Positions 19,691 through 31,924 of a stretch of 64,000 nt of DNA are shown piece by piece. The stretch comes from Lithodes maja (lineage: Eukaryota; Arthropoda; Malacostraca; Decapoda; Lithodidae), in assembly GCA_037953745.1 (NCBI GenBank), contig JBAKBP010001425.1, forward strand, positions 1 to 64,000. The letters run 5' to 3'. The notes beneath the pieces were generated by a model that was given only the letters and a program-made list of their open reading frames with translations, was not told where the DNA came from and did no database searches. A program made the position numbers and the translations under genes. Each line of letters begins with the position of its first letter. Within the stretch, counting starts at the first letter, position 1.

Positions 19691-21120
19691 GATGCACCAA
19701 CAAACTCACACAAACAGATGCACCAACAAACTCACACAAACAGATGCACCAACACACTCACACAAACTGATGCACCAACACACTCACACACACAGATGCA
19801 CCAACACACTCACACACACAGATGCACCAACACACTCACACACACAGATGCACCAACACACTCACACAAACAGATGCAACAACACCCTCACACAAACAGA
19901 TGCACCAACACACTCACACACACAGATGCAACAACACACTCACACACACAGATGTACCAACACACTCACACAAACAGATGCAACAACACACTCGCACAAA
20001 CAGATGCACCAACACACTCACACAAACAGATGCAACAACACACTCACACACACCGATGCACCAACACACTCACACAAACAGATGCAACAACACACTCACA
20101 CAAACAGATGCACCAACACACTCACACAAACAGATGCAACAACACACTCACACACACAGATGCAACAACACACTCACACACACAGATGCACCAACACACT
20201 CACACAAACAGATGCAACAACACACTCACACAAACAGATGCACCAACACACTCACACAAACAGATGCACCAACACACTCACACAAACAGATGCACCAACA
20301 CACTCACACAAACAGATGCACCAACACACTCACACAAACAGATGCACCAACACACTCGCACAAACAGATGCAACAACACACTCACACAAACAGATGCACC
20401 AACACACTCACACAAACAGATGCACCAACACACTCACACAAGCAGATGCACCAACACACTCGCACAAACAGATGCACCCACACACTCACACAAACAGATG
20501 CACCAACACACACACACACACACACAGATGCACCAACACACTCACACAAACAGATGCACCAACACACTCACACAAACAGATGCACCAACACACTCACACA
20601 CACAGATGCACCAACACACTCACACACACAGATGCACCAACACACTCACACAAACAGATTCACCAACACACTCACACAAACAGATGCAACAACACACTCA
20701 CACAAACAGATGCACCAACACACTCACACAAGCAGATGCACCCACACACTCACACAAACAGATGCACCCACACACTCACACAAACAGATGCACCAACACA
20801 CTCACACACACAGATGCACCAACACACTCACACAAACAGATGCACCAACACACTCCCACAAACAGGTGCACTAACACAAACAGATGCACCAACACACTCA
20901 CACAAACAGATGCACCAGCACACTCACACAAACAGATGCACCAACACACTCACACAAACAGATGCACCAACACACTCACACAAACAGGTGCACCAACACA
21001 CTCACACAAACAGATGCACCGACACACTCACACAAACAGATGAACCAACACACTCACACCTGCCCACACACACAAACACATACCCACACACAAACACAAA
21101 CCCACACAAACACACACACA

Positions 21121-22130
21121 CAGTCGTTATATGGTCGGGAATCAGTTGTACTGTTGAAGGGCTTGTTGTCTGCCTGTCGTTTTGCAGTCTGTTCAAATTG
21201 TGGTTGTCTGTTTAGATTTTTGGTCTGTCGTCTTAGTCACTGACGTTTGTGTCGGCCCGTTGGTGGGATCATACAGGTGTCTTACGGTATGTTTCACGCC
21301 ATTATCGTCCAGCTGTCGCACATAAATTTACACTGCAATCACATTTTGCTCAGTCGGGAGTGTCGAGAGGGCTATGTGAAAGCCCCTTTAGTAACTGATT
21401 TGTTAAATAGTAATGATAAATATGAATATACAATATCTGCCTAGTTCTTATAATTTACAACATATTTTGCTTCAAAATCTTTGTAATAGATTAGTAATAA
21501 ATGCGTGTGATTCCCGGTAACTAAGTCATCGTTAGAAAATACTTTAATACAAAGGTGGGCTGGATGGAGCAGGAATACAATGAACAGGTTTTCCCATAGT
21601 ACTTTTTATGTACACCTCGGACAAACTTCCCACGGAAGTTGCAAGTAATTATTTAATAATGTAGCTTAGGAATAATTAAGTAGATTATGTATTTCACATT
21701 TTGCTTTGTGCTGAGTGGTCTGAACTATGCAATATATTTGTTTGCTAACTGGCCCGTGTTCGTAGATAAACCCTATCACTGTTGGTTGTAATTACTATAA
21801 TGTTGCAATATTTGTTGCAGGTAAATATATTTGCAATGCTACTACTGGAATGATATTCCATTACTTTTCCTTACAAATTAAAACAATTGGGTGTCGCATT
21901 AACTGGTTTGGAATTCGACCAATTCATTAAATTCGTACCGATGATGGGAATTTGTTTTGTAATACAGACTATAGTGACTTCTTTTTATTGTCACAACATA
22001 TTTTATTTTAAATATCCGTTCAAATATCATGTAAAAGTGCTTGTACCATTCTCATTTCCCCTGCTCGATTTGTGTATCTGTAACGAGTACTTAATTTAAG
22101 TAGCATTATACAGAGATAATTTGCTCTATC
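21121..22130. other. Unannotated sequence, no gene seen
   Basis: About 1 kb of non-repetitive, moderately AT-rich sequence with only short unconvincing open frames. I recognise no gene, RNA or element. It may be genuine unique intergenic or intronic DNA. Confidence 0.5.
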
Positions 22131-23305
22131 TGTCTCTCTCCTTTCCTCCCAAACTTCTCCCTTATTCTACCCTTCCTTTTTGTCTTCTCGTCAACTCCGT
22201 CCTCCTCTGGTCCTACTTAAAGTAATTCCTCCTATCTTGTTTCTTCTCCTATATTCCTTCCCTTCTCTTCTCTCTTCCTACCGATATGTATTTCTATCCT
22301 GCTTTCCCATTGCCTCTCCCCTAATTCTTACGCTATGCCCTCCTCTTGCTTCCTTGTTTTCCTTATCACCTTCCCCTGCTTCTCCCCTTTAATTGTGTAT
22401 TTGTCTTGTTCCTTTCTTCCACTACTCTTATCATGACTTTTACGCTACCTCCCCTTCAGTCTGTCTTCTCACCATTTTCTTCGCATCTCCTTTTCTATTC
22501 CCCTTCGATGTTCACACCCAACATCTTCCACTTCCTCACTCTCATATCCCTATATATCCTTCTTCCCCTCTCCTAATATCTCTTTCCCTTTCTTCTTCGA
22601 CCATTCCTTTAGTATTCCTCCTCTTATATTACCCACTTCTCCCCCACTCCGCCCCTCTTCCACTTCTCCTGTCAGGTCCCCTTCTACCCTCTCATTTTCC
22701 ATCCCCCCCATTAATCTCCCCCTCCCCCCCCTCCTCATTTACTTCATCCCGTTACCAATCTCCTCATATCTCTGTCATTCTCCCTCTCCTCAATATCCCT
22801 ATTCATTCCTCTCTCTCTTGCCTATATTTATCTTCTTTAACCATCTCCCTAAATTTTGTTCTCAATGTTCTCCCATGCTCCTACTTCCCAAGTCTCATTT
22901 ATTTATCTTTACTTTCTTCACTTTTCCCTTGTCCTCTCCTCCACCACACTCCTTTCCTCTATCTCCCTCGTTCCCCTCTCCCGAGAACTGTTTACGAGAT
23001 ATAAAGAGGGAGCTGAAATACGACAATGGTGCTCTTAAAACAGTGATAATGGGGGCTGCCTGCTGAGTTTTATAGTTGGAAATTATTTTAATACCATACC
23101 CTCTTTTAATTCTCCATTCCCTCTTATTAATTTTTTTCACTATTCACCTCCCTCCTATCCCCCACACTATTCCCTTATCCCCCTAAAGCTCTCCCATGGT
23201 CCCCTTCTCATTATCTCCCTCTTCCTTTTTCCCTCTCTCATTATTCTCTTCCCCTTCTCCCCCACCCATCTCCCTCATACTCTCCCTCGCTCCCCCCATC
23301 CCCCC
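22131..23305. repeat. Polypyrimidine-rich tract
   Basis: The plus strand is strongly C/T-biased for over 1 kb (CTCTCTCC, TTCCTCCC and similar), broken only at about 22980-23100. It has the potential for triplex or H-DNA structure. Open frames here are compositional artefacts. Confidence 0.8.
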
Positions 23306-23398
23306 TCATCCCCCGAGAGGTGTTTCCAAGATATAAAGAGGGGGCTAAAATACGACAATGGTGGTGCTTGAACAGTGTTAGTGAGGGTCGTGTGCTGA
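22984..23398. repeat. Direct repeat of about 90 bp, two copies
   Basis: The segment around GATATAAAGAGGGAGCTGAA (22997 on) recurs at about 23330 as GATATAAAGAGGGGGCTAAA. Both are followed by ATACGACAATGGTG and, further on, GTGCTGAG or CTGCTGAG. Copies are about 325 bp apart with pyrimidine-rich DNA between them, suggesting a diverged tandem duplication. Confidence 0.65.
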
Positions 23399-23399
23399 G

Positions 23400-25330
23400 T
23401 ATTATAACCCCCCCAAAACGGGGCCGTTTGTAACATCAACTACCTGCCAGGCGGGCATATTTACTGAAAACGAGCTTCATTCCATGCTCTTTTTCATGCA
23501 TAAACAAGAGCCAAAGCTGAACTCTTTGCTCAAACTTTTGCCAGAAACTCTATCTTGGATGATTCCGGTGCTATTCCTCCCTCTCCACCCCCCTCTCTTC
23601 TATGTATGCCTAATATCCTAATCGCTTCTAAAGATGTACTTTCTACCCTCTCTGGGCTTAATACTAAGAAAGCATACGGTGGTCCGTCCGGACGGTGTCC
23701 CTCCTGTTGTACTTTAAAACTGTGCTTCCGTGCCGACTCCCTGCCTAGGCAAACTCTTTCGTCTGTCTCTCCTCTAACATCTTTCCTTCTTGCTGGAAGT
23801 TTGCTCTCATTTAACCTGTCCCAAAGAAGGGTGACCGCTCTCAAACCTCCAACTATCGTCCAATTGCTCTCATCTCTTGTATCTCTAAAGTTTTTGAAAC
23901 TATTCTTGCTTGCAAATTTCTTAAGCATTTCTCTTCTCATAATCTGCTCTCAGATCGCCAGTATGGCTTCCTTAAGGGTCGCTCTACTGGTGATCTTCTT
24001 TCATATCTTACTAACTCTTGGTCATCCAACTTTCGGGACTTAGGTGAGTCTTTTTCTATTGCACTAGACATATCGAAGGCCTTCGATAGGGTCTGGCACA
24101 AATCTTGAATTTCCAAACTGCCCTCCTTCGGTGCCTTTGTCTCTAATTTCCTTTCCGGCCGTTCCATAGCTGCGGTTGTGGACGGCCATCGCTCAATTCC
24201 TCATCCTTTCAACTCCGGTATTCCTCAGGGTTCTGTCCTATCTCCTATTCTCTTTCTAATTTTCATAAACTATCTTCTTAACTGTACATCTAGTCCCATC
24301 CATTCATATGCAGACGACTCTACTTTACACCACTCAATTAGTTTTCCATAACGCCCCAGCCAGCAGTCCCTCAAAAGTAAACTTATTGAAGCCATAAAAT
24401 GCTTATCTTCTGATCTAGCTACTATTTCCAATTGGGGTAGAGAAAACCTTGTTACATTTATTGCTTACAAAACTCAATGTATCCATCTTACTACCTGTCA
24501 GGAACCTCCAGAGGACTATCCCTTATTCTTCAACAATACAAAAATCAACCAATCATCTTCCCTCAATGTTCTCGGTGTCTCTTTTTCTTCTGCTCTCAGT
24601 TGGAAAGACTATATTACCAGTCTCGCTAAGGTAGCCTCCCAGAAGCTGGGTGTGCTCAACCGCGTCAAGGGGTTCTTTACCCCTGCGCAGCTACTTGCTC
24701 TGTACATGGGCACAGTGCGTCCTTGTATTGAGTATTGTTCACATGAGTGGGGAGGATCCTCTCACACCGCACTCCTAGATAAAGTAGAAAGGAAAGCCTT
24801 TCGTATCATTAACTCCCTGTCCACTCACCAACTCTCTGCAATCTCTTTCTCTTCACCGCAATGTTGCATCTCTCTCAATATTCTATCGCTACTACAATAA
24901 TCAGTGTTCCTCGGAGCTTTCCCAGTGTATACCACCTCCTCTACGTAGGGTACGTAGTACCCGCCTTGCAACACAATCCCACCCATACTCTGTGCAACTC
25001 TCCAACCAAGAGTGAAATGCTATTCTCAGACTTTCTTCTATTCAACTGCTGAGCTCTGGAACTCTCTCCCAGAATCAGTCTTTCCCTCTTCCTATGACTT
25101 AAATTGCTTCAAACTCTGTGTCCAGGCATTTTAGCTTGAACGTCCCTTGATTTCGGCCCTGTCACTCTTTGAAATCTGGGGGAGGCACTCGCTGCAGGCA
25201 GTTATGCCTATTGTCTCCCTCATTCACATAGAAAAAAAAATACCATTATGTATCTGTGAAAGGGCGATAATAGAGCTTTCCAATGACACCTGCATCATCC
25301 TTGTACGACCACGGCACATACTATAATCTA
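23400..25330. repeat. Old dispersed repeat split by a LINE
   Basis: The left part (about 23420-23525, GCCAGGCGGGCATATTTACTG ... TTTTTCATGCATAAACAAGA) and the right part (about 25245-25315, GTGAAAGGGCGATAATAGAG ... CAATGACACC) together resemble, in order, the left part of the MITE at 54703-55602 (CATTTTCATGCCTAAATAAGA, then CTGAAAGGGCATAAACAGAG ... CGAATGACACC). The LINE fragment lies between them. Confidence 0.5.
23526..25244 (+). pseudogene. Jockey-like non-LTR retrotransposon RT, frameshifted
   Basis: Across several frames the plus strand encodes RT blocks in order: a NYRPIALIS-like block (about 23850, in a different frame from the start), SDRQYGFLKGRSTGDLLSYL (about 23955), LDISKAFDRVWHKS (about 24065, first catalytic Asp), SGIPQGSVLSPILF (about 24210), the YADDSTLH catalytic motif (about 24308), LNVLGVSF (about 24565) and a thumb region with KLGVLNRVKGFFTP ... 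CIEYCSHEWGG (about 24645-24755). Stop codons follow WHKS and ISFP, and there are several frameshifts, so it is a relic. The 3' end is marked by a short A run at about 25230. No endonuclease domain is present; it is 5'-truncated. Confidence 0.85.
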
Positions 25331-25502
25331 TTAATTTCGACGATTCTAGAAATTCCGACCCCCAACCTTTTTATCTATCTATCTATTGCCAGACGTCATG
25401 ATCCCCGAAGGGGTGGCCACGAATGAATCGTCCCCATGCACCTCTGTCCCCCATCAGTCGATGCCTTTCCTCCCATCCAACACTGCTTTCACGCATACAC
25501 AT
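25331..25502. other. Left flank of element D
   Basis: Includes a short (CTAT)n at about 25370-25386 and ends with ACAT, the left flank of element D. No gene is seen. Confidence 0.5.
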
Positions 25503-27056
25503 TGTGACGCACCCAGTGCGTGGCAACGCAACCTGATTGTACTCCTTGGTACTCCACTGTACCGCCCGTACCACTGTACCGTGCTGGCTACCGTCAGCAG
25601 CCATGTATATTGAGTGTGACAACTTATAACTATGTTCTTTGTATCTCTGCAAAGGTCTCGTCATGTGCTAACCAGTGGTGGGTTTTGTTTTAAGCCATGT
25701 CGAGACCTTCCATTTAATATGTAGTATCAATAGAGAAGTTGATAGATAAGACAATGGGAGTTCAGAGAGAGAGAGTGAGTTGGGCTTCAGAGCGAGAGGG
25801 TAGCAACGCGCCACGCTGCCGGGGGGGTGGTTGCCAGACGTATGGACTGGTTGGCAGCCTTGCGCTTATAGCTAGGCGCGACAGGGTTGGTAGTCCATTG
25901 CCGCCTGCCTATGCTGCCTGGGCTGCCCATGTTGTCGTACTGCACATTGCCTGGAGGCTCGCTGTGTGTTCCATGATCAGGTTGCCTAGAACCTTTGAGA
26001 TTCTAACATCCCTTGCCCTCTCTCCCAATTTCTCACAGTTGCACTCTTTCTCTCTGACGACATTACTCTCATTTCATTCTTCTCTCTATTTAAATGCATA
26101 ACCTTCCCTTGAGGTCCTAAAGGAGTTTCAGCACTCACCTCTCGTATTACTCTTAGGACAAGCATATATTTACATGTATTAGATTTAAGGGGTTAATGTG
26201 AACAGCGATCTTCTTGATGAGGATAGTTGGTGAACGTTCTACATGTTCACGAGTTATATGCCCCGCTCATCATCCAATTTGTGACTAGACTGGTGCCATG
26301 TGTAAGAGCCCGACCATGCCCAGGAGTTGTCTGTAGAGGGGCGAGGACTTAGCCTTGATTTGCATACCGAGCCAGGAGCGAGTGTAGTACCAGAGACTAC
26401 AGCTCGCTCGTAGTGCCGGTATAGTAGAGTAACGTAATTTATCTGTCCTTGTGTTCTCTACAGTCTTTTCCTGGGTTCTCGCTTTCGGTGCTGGGACTCG
26501 TTGTTCCTGTGACTTGGCCTGCTAGCTAGAACACATGGGGATGATGAGTGGGATATATCTTTATTTTACTATGCATTGCAGCTCTCTTTAAGTTTATGTA
26601 TGTAACACTTTACAATACACATTACTCACACACAAGACAACACTATTAATACTTTCATGTATCAATTAACTGCACTGTCGTTTTGCTGCTGTGTCCGGAG
26701 TTCTGTTGCGTAGGGCGCATACGGACTCAGAGGGGAGACAGAGTGAGAGAAGCGAAGTAGCCTATGCGGTAGTAGGCTACCGGCGCAGTACTGTTGCCTG
26801 CAACCTTTTAGTTATTCCAAGTATAGATTCATTATTATAATAAGTGACTACTATTTATGTTCCTTCCATGTGTATTATTAGGTATCTACTGGATCATGAA
26901 CATCTTGTATGCTACATGCTAGTGCATGTTAGTAGGGGACAGTTATTCTAGTGCACGCGCTTTCAAATAGGCGTGTACATTTGTCATTTAGCATTTCACT
27001 GTCATACCTTTAGCCTGCTTCTATTCTACATTATTAGAGGCTTAATATTAACGTAG
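25503..27056 (+). repeat. 5' LTR of element D, left part
   Basis: Starts TGTGACGCACCCAGTGCG and stops at AACGTAG, where element E enters. The last four bases GTAG are the target site duplicated at 39776-39779. The remainder of the LTR is 39780-40042. Confidence 0.93.
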
Positions 27057-28842
27057 TGTTACGGCTGGATCGGCAATACATATTCGGGATTCTTGATCGT
27101 AGGACAGAAATGGCTTATGTGACAACGACACGCTCGATTCCAGTCCTAAATACTATATGCTCCAGACAACAAAAGCACCAACGCCCTACAGAGTTATCGT
27201 CTATGGTAACGAGGTACCTTAACTCGGCGAAAGTGTACAACAGGGGTAGGCTATGAGGCTAAACTCCCTCAGACATTTATAGGTTACGTTATTACTAAAG
27301 AAATGCAATACTCAAGAAACTACGTTAATATTAAGCCTCTAATAATGTAGAATAGAAGCAGGCTAAAGGTATGACAGTGAAATGCTAAATGACAAAGGTA
27401 CACGCCTACTTGAAAGCGCGTGCACTAGAATAACTGTCCCCTACTAACATGCACTAGCATGTAGCATACAAGATGTTCATGATCCAGTAGATACCTAATA
27501 ATACGCATGGAAGGAACATAAATAGTAGTCACTTATTGTAATAATGAATCTATACTTGGAATAACTAAAAGGTTGCAGGCAACAGTACTGCGCCGGTAGC
27601 CTACTACCGCATAGGCTACTTCGCTTCTCTCACTCTGTCTCCCCTCTGAGTCCGTATGCGCCCTACGCAACGGAACTCCGGACACAGCAGCAAAACGACA
27701 GTGCAGTTAATTGATACATGAAAGTATTAATAGTGTTGTCTTGTGTGTGAGTAATGTGTACTGTAAAGTGTTACATACATAAACTTAAAGAGAGCTGCAA
27801 TGCATAGTAAAATAAAGATATCACCCACTCATCATCCCCATGTGTTCTAGCTAGCAGGCCAAGTCACAGGAACAACGAGTCCCAGCACCGAAAGCGAGAA
27901 CCCAGGAAAAGACTGCAGAGAACACAAGGACAGATAAATTACGTTACTCTACTATACCGGCACTACGAGCGAGCTGTAGTCTCTGGTACTGCACTCGCTC
28001 CTGGCTCGGTAGGCAAATCAAGGCTAAGTCCTCGCCCCTCTACAGACAACTCCTGGGCATGGTCGGGCTCTTACACATGGCACTAGTCTAGTCACAAATT
28101 GGATGATGAGCTGGGCATATAACTTGTGAACATGTAGAACGTTCACCAACTATCCTCATCAAGAAGATCGCTGTTCACATTAACCCCTTAAATCTAATAC
28201 ATGTAAATATATGCTTGTCCTAAGAGTAATACGAGAGGTGAGTGCTGAAACTCCTTTAGGACCTCAAGGGAAGGGTATGCATTTAAATAGAGAGAAGAAT
28301 GAAATGAGAGTAATGTCGTCAGAGAGAAAGAGTGCAACCGTGAGAAATTGGGAGAGAGGGCAAGGGATGTTAGAATCTCAAAGGTTCTAGGCAACCTGAT
28401 CATGGAACACACAGCGAGCCTCCATGCAATGTGCAGTACGACAACATGGGCAGCCAGGCAGCATATGCAGGCGGCAATGTACTACCAACCCTGTCGCACC
28501 TAGCTATAAGCGCAGGGCTGCCAACCGGTCCATACGTCTGGCAACCATTGCTACCCTCTCGCTCTGAAGTCTAACTCACTCTCTCTCTCTGAATTCCTAT
28601 TATCTCATCTATCAACTTCTCTATTGATACTACATATTAAATGGAAGGTCTCGACATGGCTTAAAACAAAACCCACCACTGGTTAGCAAATGACGAGACC
28701 TTTGCAGAGATACAAAGAACAGTTATACGTTGTCACTCTCAATATAAGCAGCCAACACGGTACACGGCCCCGCACCGTGTCGATACAGTGGAGTACCAAG
28801 GAGTACAATCAGGTTGCGTTGCTACGCACTGGGTGCGTCACA
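27057..28842 (-). repeat. 3' LTR of element E
   Basis: 1786 bp, TGTTACGG to GCGTCACA on the plus strand. It is followed by the polypurine tract of E (28843-28853). Confidence 0.95.
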
Positions 28843-29122
28843 GCCCCCCCAAGATTTTAGATAATCGACCTTAGAAGCATTATCAAAATCTGACAGGCAA
28901 CCAACCGACCTGCTACCCTTAGCTGCCACTAATTGCAAAAGGTGCACAACAACTGAAGTGTGAATTATACATAAAACACAATATCGCATGCATCATGCTA
29001 CAACAATAAAGACTTACAAAACTAAAACAAATTTTCTCGTTTATTTTATTGTTTTATAATCTTTTTGGACGGCGTTATGATAGCCTAATTTTACTCCTGC
29101 TCAACCCACACACCGTGCACGA

Positions 29123-31717
29123 CTATCCTGGATCATCAACCCTTGATAGACAATCTGCTATCACGTTCTCACTCCCGGCAATATGCTGAATGTTGAGATT
29201 ATACTCTTGGAGCATTAGGGACCACCTGGTCAACCGCATATTCCGATTGTGAAACTGATTTAGGAATTTCAAGGGATGATGGTCCGTATAAATCGTCACT
29301 ACCGGGCCGTAGGCTGGAACATAAACTTCGAAATGTTTGAGCGACAAAACGATAGCAAGAAGCTCCTTCTCTATAGTCGAGTAATTCCTTTGTGCCGAAT
29401 TAAACTTGCGAGAAAAGAAGCTCACTGGGTGTTCCAAGCCCTCGGAATCAGTCTGCAGTAACACTGCCCCGGCACCCACACCGCTGGCATCAGTCGCCAG
29501 CTGAAAACTCCTGGAGAAGTCTGGGGCTCTCAAAATCGGATGTGTACACAGCAGGTGCTTGACTAGGTCGAAAGCCCTCTGACACTCCGCAGCCCAACAG
29601 AACTTCACTGACTTCGACAGAAGATCAGTTAACGGTGCTAAGACAGTAGAGTATCCCCGGATGAAGCGCCTATAATAGCCTATCATACCTAGGAACCGCA
29701 TGACCTGGCGCTTAGTGGTGGGCCTGGGAAACATATTGATAGCCTGTATCTTGCTCAGGGGGGGGCACACCCGGCCTAACCCGACCACGAAGCCAAGATA
29801 CTGCACAGTAGCCTTTACAAACTCGCACTTCCTCAGGTTCACCACCAGCCCAGCATCGTGCAACTTCCCAAACAGGGTCTCTAAGTGCCTTAGGTGATTT
29901 TCAAAATCGTCATCATACACCATCACGTCATCAAGGTAGACCGTGCAGTTAGGGATTTCGTCACAAATATCGTTCATCAGGTTCTGAAACGTGGCAGGTG
30001 CGTTCTTAAGCCCATAAGGCATTACGTTACATTGGTAGGTCTTGCCATCTACCACAAAACCACAAACTTGCTTAGCTCGGTCCGACAGGGGTACTTGCCA
30101 GTAGCCTTTTACAAGATCAATTTTAGTAAGGTACTTTGCATTCCCTATCTTGTCCACGCTGTCGTCAACTCGAGGCAAAGGGTAAGGGTTGGTAGTGGTC
30201 AAGCCATTTAGCCTACGAAAATCTATGCAGAACCGCACCTTGCCGTCAGGTTTTGGCTGCAACGTGACGGGTGATGTCCACTTCACATAACCTTCAGTGA
30301 TCATCCCTCTCTCAACCATGTACTTTAACTCCTCCCGTAAAGCTGGCAACTTTACCGGGGGCACACGGTAGGGCACTGACTTGAAGGGCACATTATCACC
30401 GACGTCCACGTCGTGCGTTACCTGAGTAGTGAGACCTGGGTGTTCGGCGAAAACAGAGGGGTATGACCTGAACAGGCCTAGGACAGCAGCACCCTGGTGC
30501 TCAGGCAGGTGACTTACAGCTTGCCTAGCCTCTTGTTCAGTATTCCCCGCCCACTGTTCCGCGGAAATGACACAGTCCCAGCTATCCTCCTCAGCAGCAT
30601 GACTGTCCCCACCTCCTTCTCCACCCTGGCCGCTGCAGGCCAGCACAGGGACAGTGAGAGGCTCTGAGGGGCGTCTCACATACTCTTTCATGAGGTTAAC
30701 ATGACATAACTGATGTTTTTTTCTACGGTCAAGTGTTGCAACGAGATAATCAAGGTCGGACAGTTTCTTAGCCACCACATACGGCCCAATAAACTTGGCA
30801 GAAAGGGGGTGTCCAGGCAAAGGTAAAAGCAACATTACCTCCTGACCCACCGAAAACTCCCGAAGCTTCACCTTGGCGTCATAGTGGTGCTTCATGACCG
30901 CCTGGGCATTAACCAAGTTATTACCTGCCGCTGCCATGCAACCTATAAGTCTCTCCCGGCTCTCAAGGATATATTTAAGTACAGACCCCGGCTTCTCTTC
31001 GCCCTCCCAGATCTCTTTCACCATACTTAAAGGTCCTCTCACATTATGGCCAAAGACTAGTTGATTTGGACTGAACCCCAGGCTCTCTCCTGGGACTTCA
31101 CGTGCAGCGAACAGAACATACGGCAGACCCAAATCCCAATCAGTGTCATGTTCTGCACAGTAACAGCGTAGCATACTCTTCAGGGTCGAGTGCCACCGCT
31201 CCAAGACTCCCTGACTCTCGGGATGGTAGGCTGACGACACTACAGAGCATATACCGTGCAACTGAAGGGTTTGCTTGAACAATTTGGATGTAAAATTGCT
31301 CCCCTGGTCTGACTGCACCTCACGTGGAAATCCATAACGGGAACAGAACAATAATAAGTTTTTAACAACTGCCTTTGCCGAGCCGTTTCTCATGGGGTAT
31401 GCGTCCGGGTATCTCGTAGCCACATCCATGATTGTCAACAGGAATTTATTGCCACTACTAGTAGGTGGGAAAGGGCTAACCAAATCTACTACAACTTTGC
31501 TGAACGGAGGCCCGGTGACAGGTATGGGAAACAAAGGTGCCTTCGGGATGGTCTGGTTAGGCTTCCCCGTTGTCTGGCAGGTCGCACACCCAGCCACCCA
31601 TGCACAGACATCAGCCTTGACCCCAGGCCACCAGAAAAACCTGCCCAATGCCGCCAATGTTTTTGTTACCCCCAAATGACCCGCCACCGGCACATCATGC
31701 GCCAGACACAATAAGGA
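29123..31717 (-). pseudogene. Gag-Pol of element E, C-terminal part (integrase, RT, RNase H)
   Basis: An open frame of about 860 codons from the integrase zinc finger (AGHLG ... CATC) through the DDE residues, RT (YLDDVMVY, with Met where A has Ile after the DD) and RNase H to the same stop as in A. The first few codons come from the LINE junction. The domain sequence is nearly that of A. It is separated from its N-terminal half by element F, so the polyprotein cannot be made as a unit. Confidence 0.93.
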
Positions 31718-31924
31718 GGCCAATTGCCCATCAGAAAGGTTGACTATGATATGTGATGTTTTTTTTTTTGTTTTTTTTTTTTCTGTTTTTTACATATCCC
31801 ATCAGAAAGGTTGACTATGATAAGTGAATTGTTATGCATCCAGCCAATTATACATTAATAACAACAGCAATAATCTAGATATGTGCCAGGAGAGATTTCC
31901 CGGGGTTTCTGAAACAAGGGAGAC

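Larger units (their letters stand above)
18690..21120. repeat. 26-bp minisatellite array (about 65-70 units)
   Basis: After some CA-rich text, units of 26 bp containing ACTCACACAAACAGATG repeat from about 18765 to 21060. There are three blocks: to 19034, 19478-19652, and 19690-21060. Two positions vary: GATGCACCAA against GATGCAACAA, and CACAAACAG against CACACACAG. The variants are interspersed. The array decays into plain CA-rich DNA at the right. Long open frames in all three plus-strand frames are a by-product of a stop-free repeat. Confidence 0.95.

Noticed and set aside
18690..21120. CRISPR array
   Set aside because: Units are directly adjacent with no unique spacers, and the genome is eukaryotic.
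19692..21243. Long open frames of up to 507 codons in all three plus-strand frames (His-Thr-rich with Cys)
   Set aside because: The 26-bp unit contains no stop in any frame and is not a multiple of three, so all frames cycle through the same peptides. There is no start context or non-repetitive domain.
22393..23004. 203-codon open frame rich in Ser, Pro and Leu
   Set aside because: Direct translation of the polypyrimidine tract; composition alone explains it.
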